Below, in pieces: positions 16,250 to 24,815 of a stretch of DNA of 40,608 nt. The position numbers were made by a program, and so were the translations under genes. Position 1 is the first letter of the stretch. Every line of letters begins with the position of its first letter. Under the pieces are notes generated by a model that was not told the DNA's origin, did no database searches, and saw nothing but the letters and a program-made list of their open reading frames with translations. Source of the stretch: Brevibacillus fortis (lineage in GTDB: Bacteria; Bacillota; Bacilli; Brevibacillales; Brevibacillaceae); contig NZ_PXZM01000042.1 in the NCBI RefSeq assembly GCF_003013395.1, positions 1 through 40,608 on the forward strand. The letters are read 5' to 3'.

Positions 16250-17611
16250 TTATGCGAGCAAGCTAACGACTTCCTTCTCCTGTCTGATAGCGACGGAGGT
16301 TCCGATGCGATATACATTCGGATTCGTGATGCCCTCAAACGCATTGCGTGTATCGATAATGGCCACTCCCAAATCCGCCAGTTCCTGATAGGCAAAGCAT
16401 TGGTGATTCGTAATGAGCACCATGCAATCGTAAGTCTTGAACGCCTCGTAGTCATTGGCGATGGAATGGACGACCTCGCCTTTTTTATTCACAAAGCTCT
16501 GCGCATACGGGTCGTAATAGTCGACAGTTGCTCCGCTATTTTTGAACAGCTCGTAAATTTCCAGCCCAGGTGATTCCCTCAGGTCATCGACTTCCGGCTT
16601 GTAGGCCATGCCGAGAATCAAGATGCGTGAGCTGTTGATTGCTTTGGCGTAAATGTTGAGCACCTGTGCTGTCTTGTTGCGCACATAATCTGGCATGTTA
16701 TCGTTAATCGATTGGGCGATCTCAATGAACTGGCTATGAAAACGAAAGCCCTTGGCCTTCCACGACAAATACATCGGGTCGAGCGGTATGCAATGCCCAC
16801 CGATTCCGGGTCCCGGGTAAAACGGCATGAACCCGAAAGGCTTGGTCGATGCGGCCTTGATTACTTCCCAAACATTGATGCCCATTCTGTCGCACATCAT
16901 CGCCATCTCATTCATGAAGGCAATATTGACGCTGCGGAAGGTGTTTTCCAAAAGCTTGGACATCTCCGCCACCTTTGGAGAGGAGACTGGCACGACAGTT
17001 TTGACCAGGTTACCGTACAAGAGTGTGCCTAACTCCATGCATCGTTCTGTCGTCCCACCGATCACCTTTGGCGTATTGTACGTACTGTATTTGCGATTGC
17101 CCGGATCGACCCTCTCCGGCGAGTAGCAGAGGAAAAAGTCGATGCCAGCCCGATAGCCCAGCTTTTCAAATTCGCGCTGGATCAGCTCCTCCGTCGTTCC
17201 CGGATAAGTTGTGCTCTCCAGCGTAATGAGCATTCCTCTTTTCATGAATCGCTTGATTTGCTCGACAACGTTTATAATGTAAGAAGTGTCCGGGTCCTGA
17301 TTGGGACTGAGTGGTGTCGGAACGCAAATGCTGATCGCATCCAGCTCTTCGATTACGCTATAATCGGTCGTCGGAAAAAAGCGATTAGTCGCGAGGCATT
17401 CCTGCAAGGTTTCATTTGAAATATCCTGGACGTAAGACTCTCCTCTTTTCAGGCTCTCGATTTTTCCGCCATGCAGATCGATTCCGATTACGGTATAACC
17501 GCTCTTGACCGTCTCTACCGCCAGCGGCAGTCCTACATACCCAAGCCCAATGACACCTACTCTCGCTGTCTTTCTTTGAATCTTCTGTTGCAACTCCTCG
17601 AATCTCGCCAT
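16250..17611 (-). CDS. UDP-N-acetylhexosamine 6-dehydrogenase (WbpA/TviB type)
   Basis: This 453-residue NAD-dependent nucleotide-sugar dehydrogenase has the Rossmann loop VGVIGLGYVGLPLA (18-31), CVPTPL, LESTTYPGTTEEL, SPERVDPGN, and the catalytic-cysteine motif GGHCIPLDP (Cys274). UDP-glucose dehydrogenases usually read GGSCFPKD here; the HCIP form and the ESTTYPGTT segment are typical of enzymes oxidising UDP-GlcNAc or UDP-ManNAc. I predict UDP-GlcNAc to UDP-GlcNAc uronic acid, with UDP-ManNAc possible if an epimerase is elsewhere. Lying immediately upstream of GlmS in the transcript, it fits a dedicated precursor pathway for the GT2 synthase. Confidence 0.85.
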   Translation of the reverse strand: MARFEELQQKIQRKTARVGVIGLGYVGLPLAVETVKSGYTVIGIDLHGGKIESLKRGESYVQDISNETLQECLATNRFFPTTDYSVIEELDAISICVPTPLSPNQDPDTSYIINVVEQIKRFMKRGMLITLESTTYPGTTEELIQREFEKLGYRAGIDFFLCYSPERVDPGNRKYSTYNTPKVIGGTTERCMELGTLLYGNLVKTVVPVSSPKVAEMSKLLENTFRSVNIAFMNEMAMMCDRMGINVWEVIKAASTKPFGFMPFYPGPGIGGHCIPLDPMYLSWKAKGFRFHSQFIEIAQSINDNMPDYVRNKTAQVLNIYAKAINSSRILILGMAYKPEVDDLRESPGLEIYELFKNSGATVDYYDPYAQSFVNKKGEVVHSIANDYEAFKTYDCMVLITNHQCFAYQELADLGVAIIDTRNAFEGITNPNVYRIGTSVAIRQEKEVVSLLA

Positions 17612-17641
17612 CCTCGTTTCTCTCCCTTTCTCTTTCTAAAA

Positions 17642-18433
17642 TTATGAAATCAGCCTTTTCACCCTGGCTTCCAGTTCTACCGGGGAGAATGGTTTGGTAA
17701 TGTAGTCAGATGCTCCCATCGCAAATGATTTTTGTACATCTTCTTCCAGCCGTTTGTCTGTGAGCACCATAATCTTGCTCATAGAAGCACTGATATGCTT
17801 GATCTTTTCCATGAGCTGGTATCCATTGAGGATAGGGAGATTCAGGTCGGTAATCACAAGATCAGGGGCAACCGCCTGATATTTTTCCATGCCATCCATC
17901 CCGTCATTGGCTACCGTAACGAGATACCCTTTGCGCTGAAAGTAGATGCTCAAAAACTCGTTGACAGTCTCATCATGGTTGACCAGCAAAATACTTGCCG
18001 GCTCTTCTTTTTGAGTGGGAGTCTGCTCGTAAAGCTTGATCTCCCCGTGTGCGCCTGGTTCTTTCATCTCTTGGATCATCCGCATCAGCATTTGACCGGT
18101 CGAGCGCGAGCTTTCGGGAAAACTCGCAAGCAAGAGGCTGCCCGCAAGCAGCTTGTGCTCTTGCAAATAATCTTTTACACGCAATGCATAAAAATGGGTA
18201 CTCGAAAGCTTCTGTCCCTCCAGCAGGATTCCGAAGAGCTGCTTGTTTTTGTCATGCGCGTAATGCAAGGTGATCTCGGAGCCATCTCCTGAACGAGTGC
18301 CCAGATCTTCCTTGATCAGCTCCAATGACTCTTTCGTGAGGGTTTTGCAAGCCGCCAGAATAACCCCACACGCCAATTGCTTCTCTTCCATCTTGCTCAG
18401 ATGCTCGTAAAAAACAGGTACGAGATTACTCAT
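17642..18433 (-). CDS. Receiver-domain protein with degenerate GGDEF-like N-terminus
   Basis: The C-terminal half (about 147-263) is a response-regulator receiver: phosphoacceptor D196 in LVITDLNLP, T225 and K247 in YITKPF. The usual acidic pair after the first strand is N152-H153 (ILLVNHDETV), so metal-dependent phosphorylation may be impaired. The first ~125 residues resemble the second half of a GGDEF domain (FGILLEG, then SLLLASFPESS...MIQEM) but lack the GGDEF signature. No DNA-binding domain is present, so action by protein contact is likely, plausibly on the GT2 whose stop overlaps this start by four bases. GGAGG precedes ATG 18433. No cognate kinase is adjacent. Confidence 0.78.
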   Translation of the reverse strand: MSNLVPVFYEHLSKMEEKQLACGVILAACKTLTKESLELIKEDLGTRSGDGSEITLHYAHDKNKQLFGILLEGQKLSSTHFYALRVKDYLQEHKLLAGSLLLASFPESSRSTGQMLMRMIQEMKEPGAHGEIKLYEQTPTQKEEPASILLVNHDETVNEFLSIYFQRKGYLVTVANDGMDGMEKYQAVAPDLVITDLNLPILNGYQLMEKIKHISASMSKIMVLTDKRLEEDVQKSFAMGASDYITKPFSPVELEARVKRLIS

Positions 18434-19872
18434 GATCTAGCCTCCAAACTTGAAATGTTTTCACTGCCCTTCGTCTGCCAGCTCGTTCGCGTCATCGTTC
18501 CCCAAGAGTTGTTGTTGCGCAAAAATTCAATATGACCGAGGAATCTCCAGATGACGCCGATTTGCCGATAGCCGAAGAACATCAGAATCGTATAGAAAAG
18601 CATTTTGACGATGTCTTGAAAACGCGGATACCGTCGAAACGCGATTTCCTCCAGCAATAAGGAGCCAATACCGAGCAGCATGCCATACAGCACATTGAGC
18701 AAGCCGTAGATTAAGAGGACGTAGCCGTTGGTCATATCCAGCATGGTATAACCGATGAGGGCCAATAGACCCGTGATGCGAAAATACGGATTCAAGGTTT
18801 CAAACAAGATATTGAACGGTAGCGTGAGCATCCCGAACAGCTTGTACTTGGGGCGAAACGCCATGTGTCTGCCGTACTCAATCATGTTTTTCAGATTACC
18901 GCGTCCCCATCTGCGCCGTTGACTGCCCAAGATTTTGAGCGTGTCCGGTGCTTGCGTCCAGCAGACCGCATCGGGGCAAAATGCCACTCGGTACGGCAGC
19001 TTGTTTTCCAGCATGTACTTGTGCAGCTTGATGATGATGTTCATGTCTTCACCCGGATATCCTTCGCGGTAACCGCCGACCTTGATAATGTAATCCTTGC
19101 GAAAAACACCAAACGCGCCTGAGACGATAATCAATCCGTTGATCGCGCTCCAGCCGATCCGTCCCCCGAGAAACGCCTTGAGGTACTCGACGGATTGCAT
19201 CATCGGCAAAAACTTGTCAGGCAAGCGAATGTCTTTCACGACACCGTCTTCGATCTTGCAGCCGTTGGCAATGCGGATATCTCCACCGATGGCAACTGTT
19301 TCATCCGGGTTTTCCATATACACCTTCGCAAGGCGAATCAGCGCGTCTTTTTCCAGCAAGGAATCTGCATCAATAGAAGCGATCAACGGATAGTGGGAGA
19401 GATTGATCCCCGCATTGAGCGAGTCAGCTTTTCCTCCGTTGTCTTTGTCGATTAAATACAGATTCGGAAAAGCCGGATTGTGGTAGACTCCCCTGATCTT
19501 CGACGTATGCAGAAGCGGCTGTACCGGCATGTGCTCGGAGTAAACCAGTGAAAACTCGTTAATCATTACCTGCAAGGTATCATCCTTTGATCCATCGTTG
19601 ACCACGAGCACCTCGTAGCGTGGATAGTTCAAGGATAAGAGCGACCTTACATTTTCAATAATCGTCAGCTCCTCATTGTAAGCCGGCACGAGAATCGAAA
19701 TCGGCGGAACGTGCTCAGAGCCTGAAAGTGTCTGGAATCTCGAATAGATGGAGCTTTTTAAGATTCCCATGATGCTCTTGAACGAGAACAGCATGATGAT
19801 GAAGTACAAAGAGTTGATCGCGATGACGTAATAGACCGCAAATACTCCGTAGTAAAGTAGAAAATCTCTCAT
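18430..19872 (-). CDS. Processive GT2 polysaccharide synthase
   Basis: The 480-residue membrane protein has an N-terminal transmembrane segment (about 8-32), a GT2 catalytic domain (PPISILVPAYNEE, VNDGSKDDT with D93, the metal-binding D168-A-D170, GED at 274-276, and Q318RRRW322), and three or four C-terminal membrane segments (about 345-430). D, DxD, ED and QxxRW together mark synthases that polymerise and translocate chains, such as cellulose, poly-GlcNAc and hyaluronan synthases. The neighbours suggest UDP-GlcNAc and its uronate as donors. No BcsB, PgaA/B or outer-membrane partner is present, as expected for a Firmicute. GGAGG lies 5 bases before ATG 19872. Confidence 0.88.
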   Translation of the reverse strand: MRDFLLYYGVFAVYYVIAINSLYFIIMLFSFKSIMGILKSSIYSRFQTLSGSEHVPPISILVPAYNEELTIIENVRSLLSLNYPRYEVLVVNDGSKDDTLQVMINEFSLVYSEHMPVQPLLHTSKIRGVYHNPAFPNLYLIDKDNGGKADSLNAGINLSHYPLIASIDADSLLEKDALIRLAKVYMENPDETVAIGGDIRIANGCKIEDGVVKDIRLPDKFLPMMQSVEYLKAFLGGRIGWSAINGLIIVSGAFGVFRKDYIIKVGGYREGYPGEDMNIIIKLHKYMLENKLPYRVAFCPDAVCWTQAPDTLKILGSQRRRWGRGNLKNMIEYGRHMAFRPKYKLFGMLTLPFNILFETLNPYFRITGLLALIGYTMLDMTNGYVLLIYGLLNVLYGMLLGIGSLLLEEIAFRRYPRFQDIVKMLFYTILMFFGYRQIGVIWRFLGHIEFLRNNNSWGTMTRTSWQTKGSENISSLEARS

Positions 19873-19889
19873 GGCAGCCTCCTTTCGCT

Positions 19890-21074
19890 CTATCTTTCCA
19901 GTGCCTGAACCGTGGAGATCGTTTTGCGATACGACTTGCGGTACAGATGCAGCTTTTCGTTGTACTGCACGAGCTTCTCTGTCGCTGTCGCACCCTGTAA
20001 AACTAGCTTCTCTTTTTCCAGCTCCTCCTGGATCACTTGATGAGCCATCTCGCTCTTATGACCGTTTCTCTCTTCCTGCAAAATTTCACACAGTGCCGCA
20101 AAGCCTTCGACCTCTAGCTGTGCCAGACTGCGTGCACTGTGATGACGAACCCACCAGTTCGCATCGCCCACCGCCTTTTTCAGCAAGGGAATGTACGAAA
20201 GCAATTTCAGTGAGCCAATTGCCTTCGCTGCCATTGCCCGAATTTCCCAATCCTTGTGATTCATAAAATCAGTGACTGTCTGCTCATTCATATAGCGGAT
20301 ATCCCGACACATGAGCTTGACTGCCTTAATTCGAACTTCCTTGTCCGGTGATTGAATGAGCTGGTATAGGGCAGGCTCAATGCCGGGCTGGACATGAACC
20401 GTGTAGCCAATCAATCCAATTTGGACCAGTTCAGCATCGGATTCTTGTAAAAACTGTGCAAAAAGCGGTGCCGTATCCACCTGCGAATCACTGATAATGT
20501 CCACGATAAGCTGGTGGACATTTTTCTTCGCTCCGACTACACGGGTCACCATTTCCCGCAAATCTTCTGTGTTTCGTGCACATTTGGCGACGGAGCGCGC
20601 AATGATAAAAACACTGGTGTCATTCGTATTTTTTTGCAGGAAGGTTAAGAGGGCAGGCACGGCCAGCTTGGAGCGCATGATCCCCAGATTGTATGCGGCA
20701 TCCACTCTCGTCCATTTCCACCTGCCATTTAGTCTTTGCATGTCCAGCTCCACGAGTCCCATATCCTCGCAGAGCCAGATCAGCTTGTCCCGATGAATGC
20801 CTGTGACCCGCTCCATCAACTCAAACAGCTTTTTCTGAATGATTTGCTTTTCTTTTTGCGTCACATCGCCATAAGGCACTTGCAAACGCTCCTCTTCTTC
20901 CCCGTGTGCTTGCAGGTAAACGAAGTAGTCACGATATTTTTCTAGACAACGCATGGTCTGTTTCTCCACCGAAATGTTGCGCAGCTTCAGTGCGAACAAG
21001 ACAAGCAAGCCTAGTACTGTCAATCCACATAGCGCGTACAGAAAAACGATTGCCGTCGCCAATGGTGTTTGCAC
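19890..21074 (-). CDS. Membrane-anchored HEAT-repeat protein
   Basis: The 394-residue protein has one N-terminal transmembrane helix (about 10-30, AIVFLYALCGLTVLGLLVLFAL), then helical HEAT-like repeats: AAYNLGIMRSKLAVPALLTFL, DKEVRIKAVKLMCRD, DWEIRAMAAKAIGSLKLLSYIPLLKKAVGD, NWWVRHHSARSLAQL. HEAT solenoids are binding scaffolds, so this may hold the neighbouring synthase and receiver together at the inner face of the membrane; that is inference. I prefer GTG at 21074, preceded by AGGAGAG, over the TTG at 21095, which has no site. It is placed directly before the GT2 with a 17-bp gap. Confidence 0.75.
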   Translation of the reverse strand: MQTPLATAIVFLYALCGLTVLGLLVLFALKLRNISVEKQTMRCLEKYRDYFVYLQAHGEEEERLQVPYGDVTQKEKQIIQKKLFELMERVTGIHRDKLIWLCEDMGLVELDMQRLNGRWKWTRVDAAYNLGIMRSKLAVPALLTFLQKNTNDTSVFIIARSVAKCARNTEDLREMVTRVVGAKKNVHQLIVDIISDSQVDTAPLFAQFLQESDAELVQIGLIGYTVHVQPGIEPALYQLIQSPDKEVRIKAVKLMCRDIRYMNEQTVTDFMNHKDWEIRAMAAKAIGSLKLLSYIPLLKKAVGDANWWVRHHSARSLAQLEVEGFAALCEILQEERNGHKSEMAHQVIQEELEKEKLVLQGATATEKLVQYNEKLHLYRKSYRKTISTVQALER

Positions 21075-21095
21075 GTTTGCCACTCTCCTATCCAA

Positions 21096-23318
21096 TCAAG
21101 GTTGAGTCCCAATCTTCACCGGAGCCTCAATCTCATGGAATGCTTTTTTTAGTATGGAATAGCTCTGTTTTTTGCGTTCGTGATAGCCGACCTGCTCCCA
21201 GCCTTGCCACGTATACATTGGGAGCTTCGTCACTGCATAAGCCTTTTGACCGACGATTTGTTTCGTCGCTGTGTCCACCAGGATCGGCAGGATACGAATA
21301 CCTTTCGTCGTCTTCGTCGTGAAGCTTTTGCCATCATCTTCATAGCTCATGACGGACAAGGAGCTCGGGTCAGTAAATCCAAGCAGCATCCACGGTACTC
21401 TCAGCTCTACCACTTTGCCCTTCGCTTGCCAGGCGGTTCGTGAGTCGTACTGCGGGTCTTTTGCATCTGTCGTTCCCCGGATCAGCTTGCCGACCTCGAC
21501 TTCCTCCAACGGATAGTACTTCTTGCTGTCTGGCGGCTCCATCTCCAGGCTAACGGCCAGCTTCCACGGCTTGAAGATCCCGGAATTGTCTTTTTGCTCC
21601 TCTTCCTTGACCGCAAGCATGCCGTAGCGCTTTCCGTATAAGCGTGCGTGAAAGTCGTAATTGGCAGCGATCTGAATCTGGCTCTCGTCTGCTTTTCCCA
21701 GCGTAATCAGCGTCTCCAGCCCCTCATCCAGTGTCAGGCCGGGAAGCTGTCCTGCATGCTTGTTCCCGCCAGGTAGCGTATCAGCGCCCACATAGAGCTG
21801 TTTTTTAGCCGGATCAAACTCTTCCTGCAATTGAGCAAGGAAATAGACGTACCCTTCATCATGTGTCATCCAGATTTCATCGATGCCTGGGACTTGAACA
21901 TCGAGGCGTTGCTTCTCTTCCGGCACGAGCTGATCCCAATCTGTGCGATCCCCATCGATGGTCAGCACGCCTTCTTTGTTCGGGTACATGCCAAGGACTC
22001 CAAACAGAGATTCGTTGGTCAAAACGTTGATCCACAGGGAGCGCCGATCTTCGGGCAGCTCAAAGCGCATCGTATTCCACGTTTTTTTGAACCACTCGTC
22101 CTGCCAGACGAATACGATTGCTCCCGCATAACCTTCCTGATGGATCTCTTGCAAAAGATCGACATCAATCTCTCCCTGCTGCTTTTCTGAATGACCACCC
22201 TGATTGCGCCCCAAATTGCCCAGATGGGCGACTCCCACCGATGCCGGGACCCCGAATTCCGTCACCATGATCGGCATGTTTTTGTGATACTGCTTCAGTT
22301 TTCGCAAATACGCTTTGTACGTATCGATTTGCCCTGCGTCGTTCTTCAGCTGCTGCAGGGTAGTGTCGTAGCGGAAGAAATCCGGATAATACGGGTACAC
22401 GTGATAGGAAGCGAAGTAACCTGCCTCCCACTCCGTTGGCTCTATATGGGTAGGATCGACACTGACCAAATCCTCATGTTGGATCGGCTCTCCAGGATGC
22501 GATAAGGGGTCTGTGGTCACCCAATTGGTGAAGGTCATCGGATGCTGCCAACCGTACTTGCTCTCCTCCATTGCGACGGTATCTACCATTTCAGCAAGCC
22601 ATGTCTCAAAAGCGGTTGCATTCGGTGTCGCGTGGAAGTACTTCCCTTGATAGGAAGCAACTTTTTGATGCTGGCGGTTGGTGTTTTGCACCATCACGGG
22701 GTCCCACTCGGTCCCTGTGTGCCAGCCGATCAAGTATTTGCCCGCATTAGCACGGTATGTACCACTTGCCTTTCCCGGTTTTTCCGGCAAGGTGATGTCC
22801 CCGTAGACAGCTCCGACTGCATCCTTGATTTCCTGTCGAAACTGCTCGCGAATCTCTGGCAGATAAGCGTCTTTCTTTTCAATCAACAGCTCTTCTGGAC
22901 TCCAAATGCCTTGCATCAAATAGAGAGGGTCCCCTGCTTTTCGCCGATTGTAGTCGACCAATGCTTCATAAAAGACCGGGGAATGGATGGTATACACACG
23001 AATGACGTTCGCTCCCATCTCGTCGATCATCGCGAACCAGCGCATGTAATCCTCTCTTGTTATGGGAAGTTCACCCGGATAATGACCCGGTAACGATGCC
23101 CCCAGATTGACGCCTTTCGCAAAAAAGGGCTGCCATTTCTGATCCTGATAGACTTCGAACAGCTCACCATTCGCGCGAAATTTTAATTGAGCACCTGTAG
23201 TCGTCTCCATGCTTTCGACACGATCTGCTGCCCAAAACCACCAGAAGGCACTTGCTCCCACCACGATCAGCATGGTCAGGCTCATCCAGCGCCATCTTCT
23301 CTTCTTTGTTGGCTCCAT
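21096..23318 (-). CDS. Anchored TIM-barrel glycosidase-like protein with CBM9-like tail
   Basis: The 740-residue first gene of the locus has a basic N-terminus and one membrane anchor (about 13-31). Residues ~60-430 resemble GH2/GH5/GH72-type barrels: FFAKGVNLGASLPGHYPGE, MGANVIRVYTIHSP, WHTGTEWDP (E204), FASYHVYPYYP (H306) and MVTEFGVP (E354, candidate nucleophile). After ~440, LTIDGDRTDWDQL and the beta-rich tail look like a CBM9/DOMON-type sugar-binding domain. Hydrolase or transglycosylase action on the exported polymer is plausible. GCGGAGG precedes ATG 23318. The exact family is uncertain. Confidence 0.75.
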   Translation of the reverse strand: MEPTKKRRWRWMSLTMLIVVGASAFWWFWAADRVESMETTTGAQLKFRANGELFEVYQDQKWQPFFAKGVNLGASLPGHYPGELPITREDYMRWFAMIDEMGANVIRVYTIHSPVFYEALVDYNRRKAGDPLYLMQGIWSPEELLIEKKDAYLPEIREQFRQEIKDAVGAVYGDITLPEKPGKASGTYRANAGKYLIGWHTGTEWDPVMVQNTNRQHQKVASYQGKYFHATPNATAFETWLAEMVDTVAMEESKYGWQHPMTFTNWVTTDPLSHPGEPIQHEDLVSVDPTHIEPTEWEAGYFASYHVYPYYPDFFRYDTTLQQLKNDAGQIDTYKAYLRKLKQYHKNMPIMVTEFGVPASVGVAHLGNLGRNQGGHSEKQQGEIDVDLLQEIHQEGYAGAIVFVWQDEWFKKTWNTMRFELPEDRRSLWINVLTNESLFGVLGMYPNKEGVLTIDGDRTDWDQLVPEEKQRLDVQVPGIDEIWMTHDEGYVYFLAQLQEEFDPAKKQLYVGADTLPGGNKHAGQLPGLTLDEGLETLITLGKADESQIQIAANYDFHARLYGKRYGMLAVKEEEQKDNSGIFKPWKLAVSLEMEPPDSKKYYPLEEVEVGKLIRGTTDAKDPQYDSRTAWQAKGKVVELRVPWMLLGFTDPSSLSVMSYEDDGKSFTTKTTKGIRILPILVDTATKQIVGQKAYAVTKLPMYTWQGWEQVGYHERKKQSYSILKKAFHEIEAPVKIGTQP

Positions 23319-23400
23319 TTCTCGTCAACCTCCGCTATGTTGCCACATCACAGTCATTGTAAACATAGGGAGCAAATCGTTCCCATAGATAAAATTCACT

Positions 23401-23429
23401 ATTGTATCTTTTTCAGATTTGTCATGAAA
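23401..23429 (-). promoter_or_regulatory. Possible sigma-A promoter of the glycan locus
   Basis: On the minus strand TTTCAT (23424-23429) and TACAAT (23401-23406) are 17 bases apart, leaving a ~75-base leader before ATG 23318. The -35 matches only three of six consensus positions, so activation or another promoter further upstream is possible. Confidence 0.35.
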
Positions 23430-23654
23430 TTGTAATGTTGGGACGGATTCGGCTCCATCGTCCTACGTTTTTTGGAGAGAAGTCCTGCAACCGGGACGGT
23501 CTTCTGACCCACACTTTTTCTCAATTAGGTACATTTACTCTTCCTTTTTTTTCCTTTTCGCTTGTAAAAATGGTAGGTTGCTACTATTTGGAAAGTGCTG
23601 GAGTTTGTCGAAATAAGGGATTATTTACAAAAAGAAAATAAAGTGTATCGCGGC
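23430..23654. other. Non-coding spacer with inverted repeats
   Basis: This part of the 474-bp divergent gap has no convincing gene. It holds two short inverted repeats: GGACG 23441-23445 with CGTCC 23459-23463, and GTCC 23482-23485 with GGAC 23494-23497, the second flanked by AGAAG and CTTCT. They could be regulator sites for the glycan locus or part of a long leader if transcription starts further out. Short frames here look accidental. Confidence 0.4.
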
Positions 23655-23682
23655 TTGATTCTCAGAAAGGTTTGTTTATAAT
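23655..23682 (+). promoter_or_regulatory. Sigma-A promoter for the disulfide-reductase gene
   Basis: TTGATT (23655-23660) and TATAAT (23677-23682) are separated by 16 bases and are followed at once by a perfect palindrome, giving a repressible promoter with a leader of about 100 bases. Confidence 0.65.
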
Positions 23683-23697
23683 AGATATTAAATATCT
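23683..23697. promoter_or_regulatory. Palindromic operator 1
   Basis: AGATATTAAATATCT is a perfect palindrome with 7-bp arms directly adjoining the -10 box, where a repressor would block transcription initiation. A near copy lies at 23759-23773. The binding protein is not in the window; MarR or HxlR family redox regulators are reasonable candidates. Confidence 0.6.
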
Positions 23698-23758
23698 TTA
23701 ATAGATTCATTATTTATGCAAGAGACTAGAAGGAATGGGCTTTTTGCTTTTGTATTAC

Positions 23759-23773
23759 AGATATTAATTATCT
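23759..23773. promoter_or_regulatory. Palindromic operator 2
   Basis: AGATATTAATTATCT repeats operator 1 with one broken pair in the arms. The centres are 76 bp apart, about seven helical turns, compatible with looping. It ends just before the AAAGGTGG ribosome binding site. Confidence 0.55.
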
Positions 23774-23792
23774 ATAAAGGTGGTATATGATC

Positions 23793-24707
23793 ATGAATCA
23801 TCCTATCGATGTAGGGATTATTGGCGGCGGACCAGCAGGCATGAGTGCTGCTCTCGCACTTGGCAGGGCAAGAAAAAGTGTAGTAGTGATCGATGAAGGC
23901 CGTCCACGCAATCGCGTTACACGTGAGTCGCATGGATTTCTTACGAGAGACGGCATCACTCCGAGCGATTTTCGTCTCATTGCCAGGGAGCAAATCAGTG
24001 CCTACCCCTCCGTCCATTTCGTGGAGGATACAGTTGTAACAATCACGGGACACGATGGAAATTTTCTCATTACGACTGCGCAGGGAACGACTTATCAGAG
24101 CAAAAAGCTGCTGTTCGCAGTGGGAATGAAGGATCTCCCTTTGCCTGTTAGCGGATTAGCAGACGTGTATGGAAAAAGTGCTTTTGTCTGCCCTTATTGC
24201 GATGGATGGGAATTACGCGACCAGCCACTCGTCTTGATCGCCAACGGAGAGAAGGCATCGCACTTGGCAAAAACGCTGTCTGGTTGGACCAATCAATACA
24301 CCATTTGCACCAATGGACCAGATGAATTCACAGAAGAACAAAGGTCGGAGCTGTTGCAGCATCGCGTTCCAGTCTTTGACTCCCCGATTGAGCGCATTGA
24401 CTCTATCGATGGGATCGTGCAGCGCGTTGATCTTACAGATGGCAACAGCATTTCGTGCAAGGGGATCTTTTTTGCTCCCAAGCTCGCGGCTGGATCTGAC
24501 TTGCCACAAGCATTAGGCTGCCAGGTAACGGAAGCAGGAACGGTCATCGTCAACAACTTCGGGAAAACGAGCGTACCGGGTGTCTACAGTGCAGGCGATG
24601 CAGCAACTACACAGTACCAGGTGATAACTGCTGCGGCTCTTGGCTCTGTAGCTGGTATGAGTATCAACAATGAATTGATTTTAGAGGCATGGAATCGTCA
24701 GAGTTAG
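23793..24707 (+). CDS. Thioredoxin-reductase-like FAD/NAD(P) disulfide oxidoreductase
   Basis: The 304-residue flavoprotein has the FAD loop IGGGPAGMSAALALGRA near the N-terminus, a redox pair in CPYCDGWE, and the C-terminal FAD motif VPGVYSAGDAATTQYQVITAAALGS. CPYCDGWE is characteristic of small TrxB-like enzymes such as the GliT group, which act on low-molecular or product disulfides, rather than thioredoxin reductase proper. The second nucleotide-binding loop is poor (VLIANGEKASHLAK), so NADPH use is uncertain. ATG 23793 lies 9 bases from AAGGTGG; ATG 23787 is the alternative. The twin operators point to inducible, thiol- or electrophile-responsive expression. Confidence 0.8.
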   Translation: MNHPIDVGIIGGGPAGMSAALALGRARKSVVVIDEGRPRNRVTRESHGFLTRDGITPSDFRLIAREQISAYPSVHFVEDTVVTITGHDGNFLITTAQGTTYQSKKLLFAVGMKDLPLPVSGLADVYGKSAFVCPYCDGWELRDQPLVLIANGEKASHLAKTLSGWTNQYTICTNGPDEFTEEQRSELLQHRVPVFDSPIERIDSIDGIVQRVDLTDGNSISCKGIFFAPKLAAGSDLPQALGCQVTEAGTVIVNNFGKTSVPGVYSAGDAATTQYQVITAAALGSVAGMSINNELILEAWNRQS

Positions 24708-24730
24708 CTCCTTCTCCACGAGTTCCTTCC

Positions 24731-24782
24731 ATAAAAAAGGGACAATCCTTCCGTCTGCAATTGACGGGTGGGATTGTCCCTC
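24731..24782 (-). terminator. Terminator of the peroxide operon
   Basis: GGGACAATCC (24739-24748) pairs with GGATTGTCCC (24771-24780) around an inner CCGTC/GACGG stem. On the minus strand the hairpin is followed by six T, so it ends the ahpC transcript; on the plus strand it may also stop the oxidoreductase message. A similar hairpin lies at 27021-27063. Confidence 0.8.
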
Positions 24783-24815
24783 TTCTATATTATAGAAGCA
24801 ATAGCTCCTTTTTAA

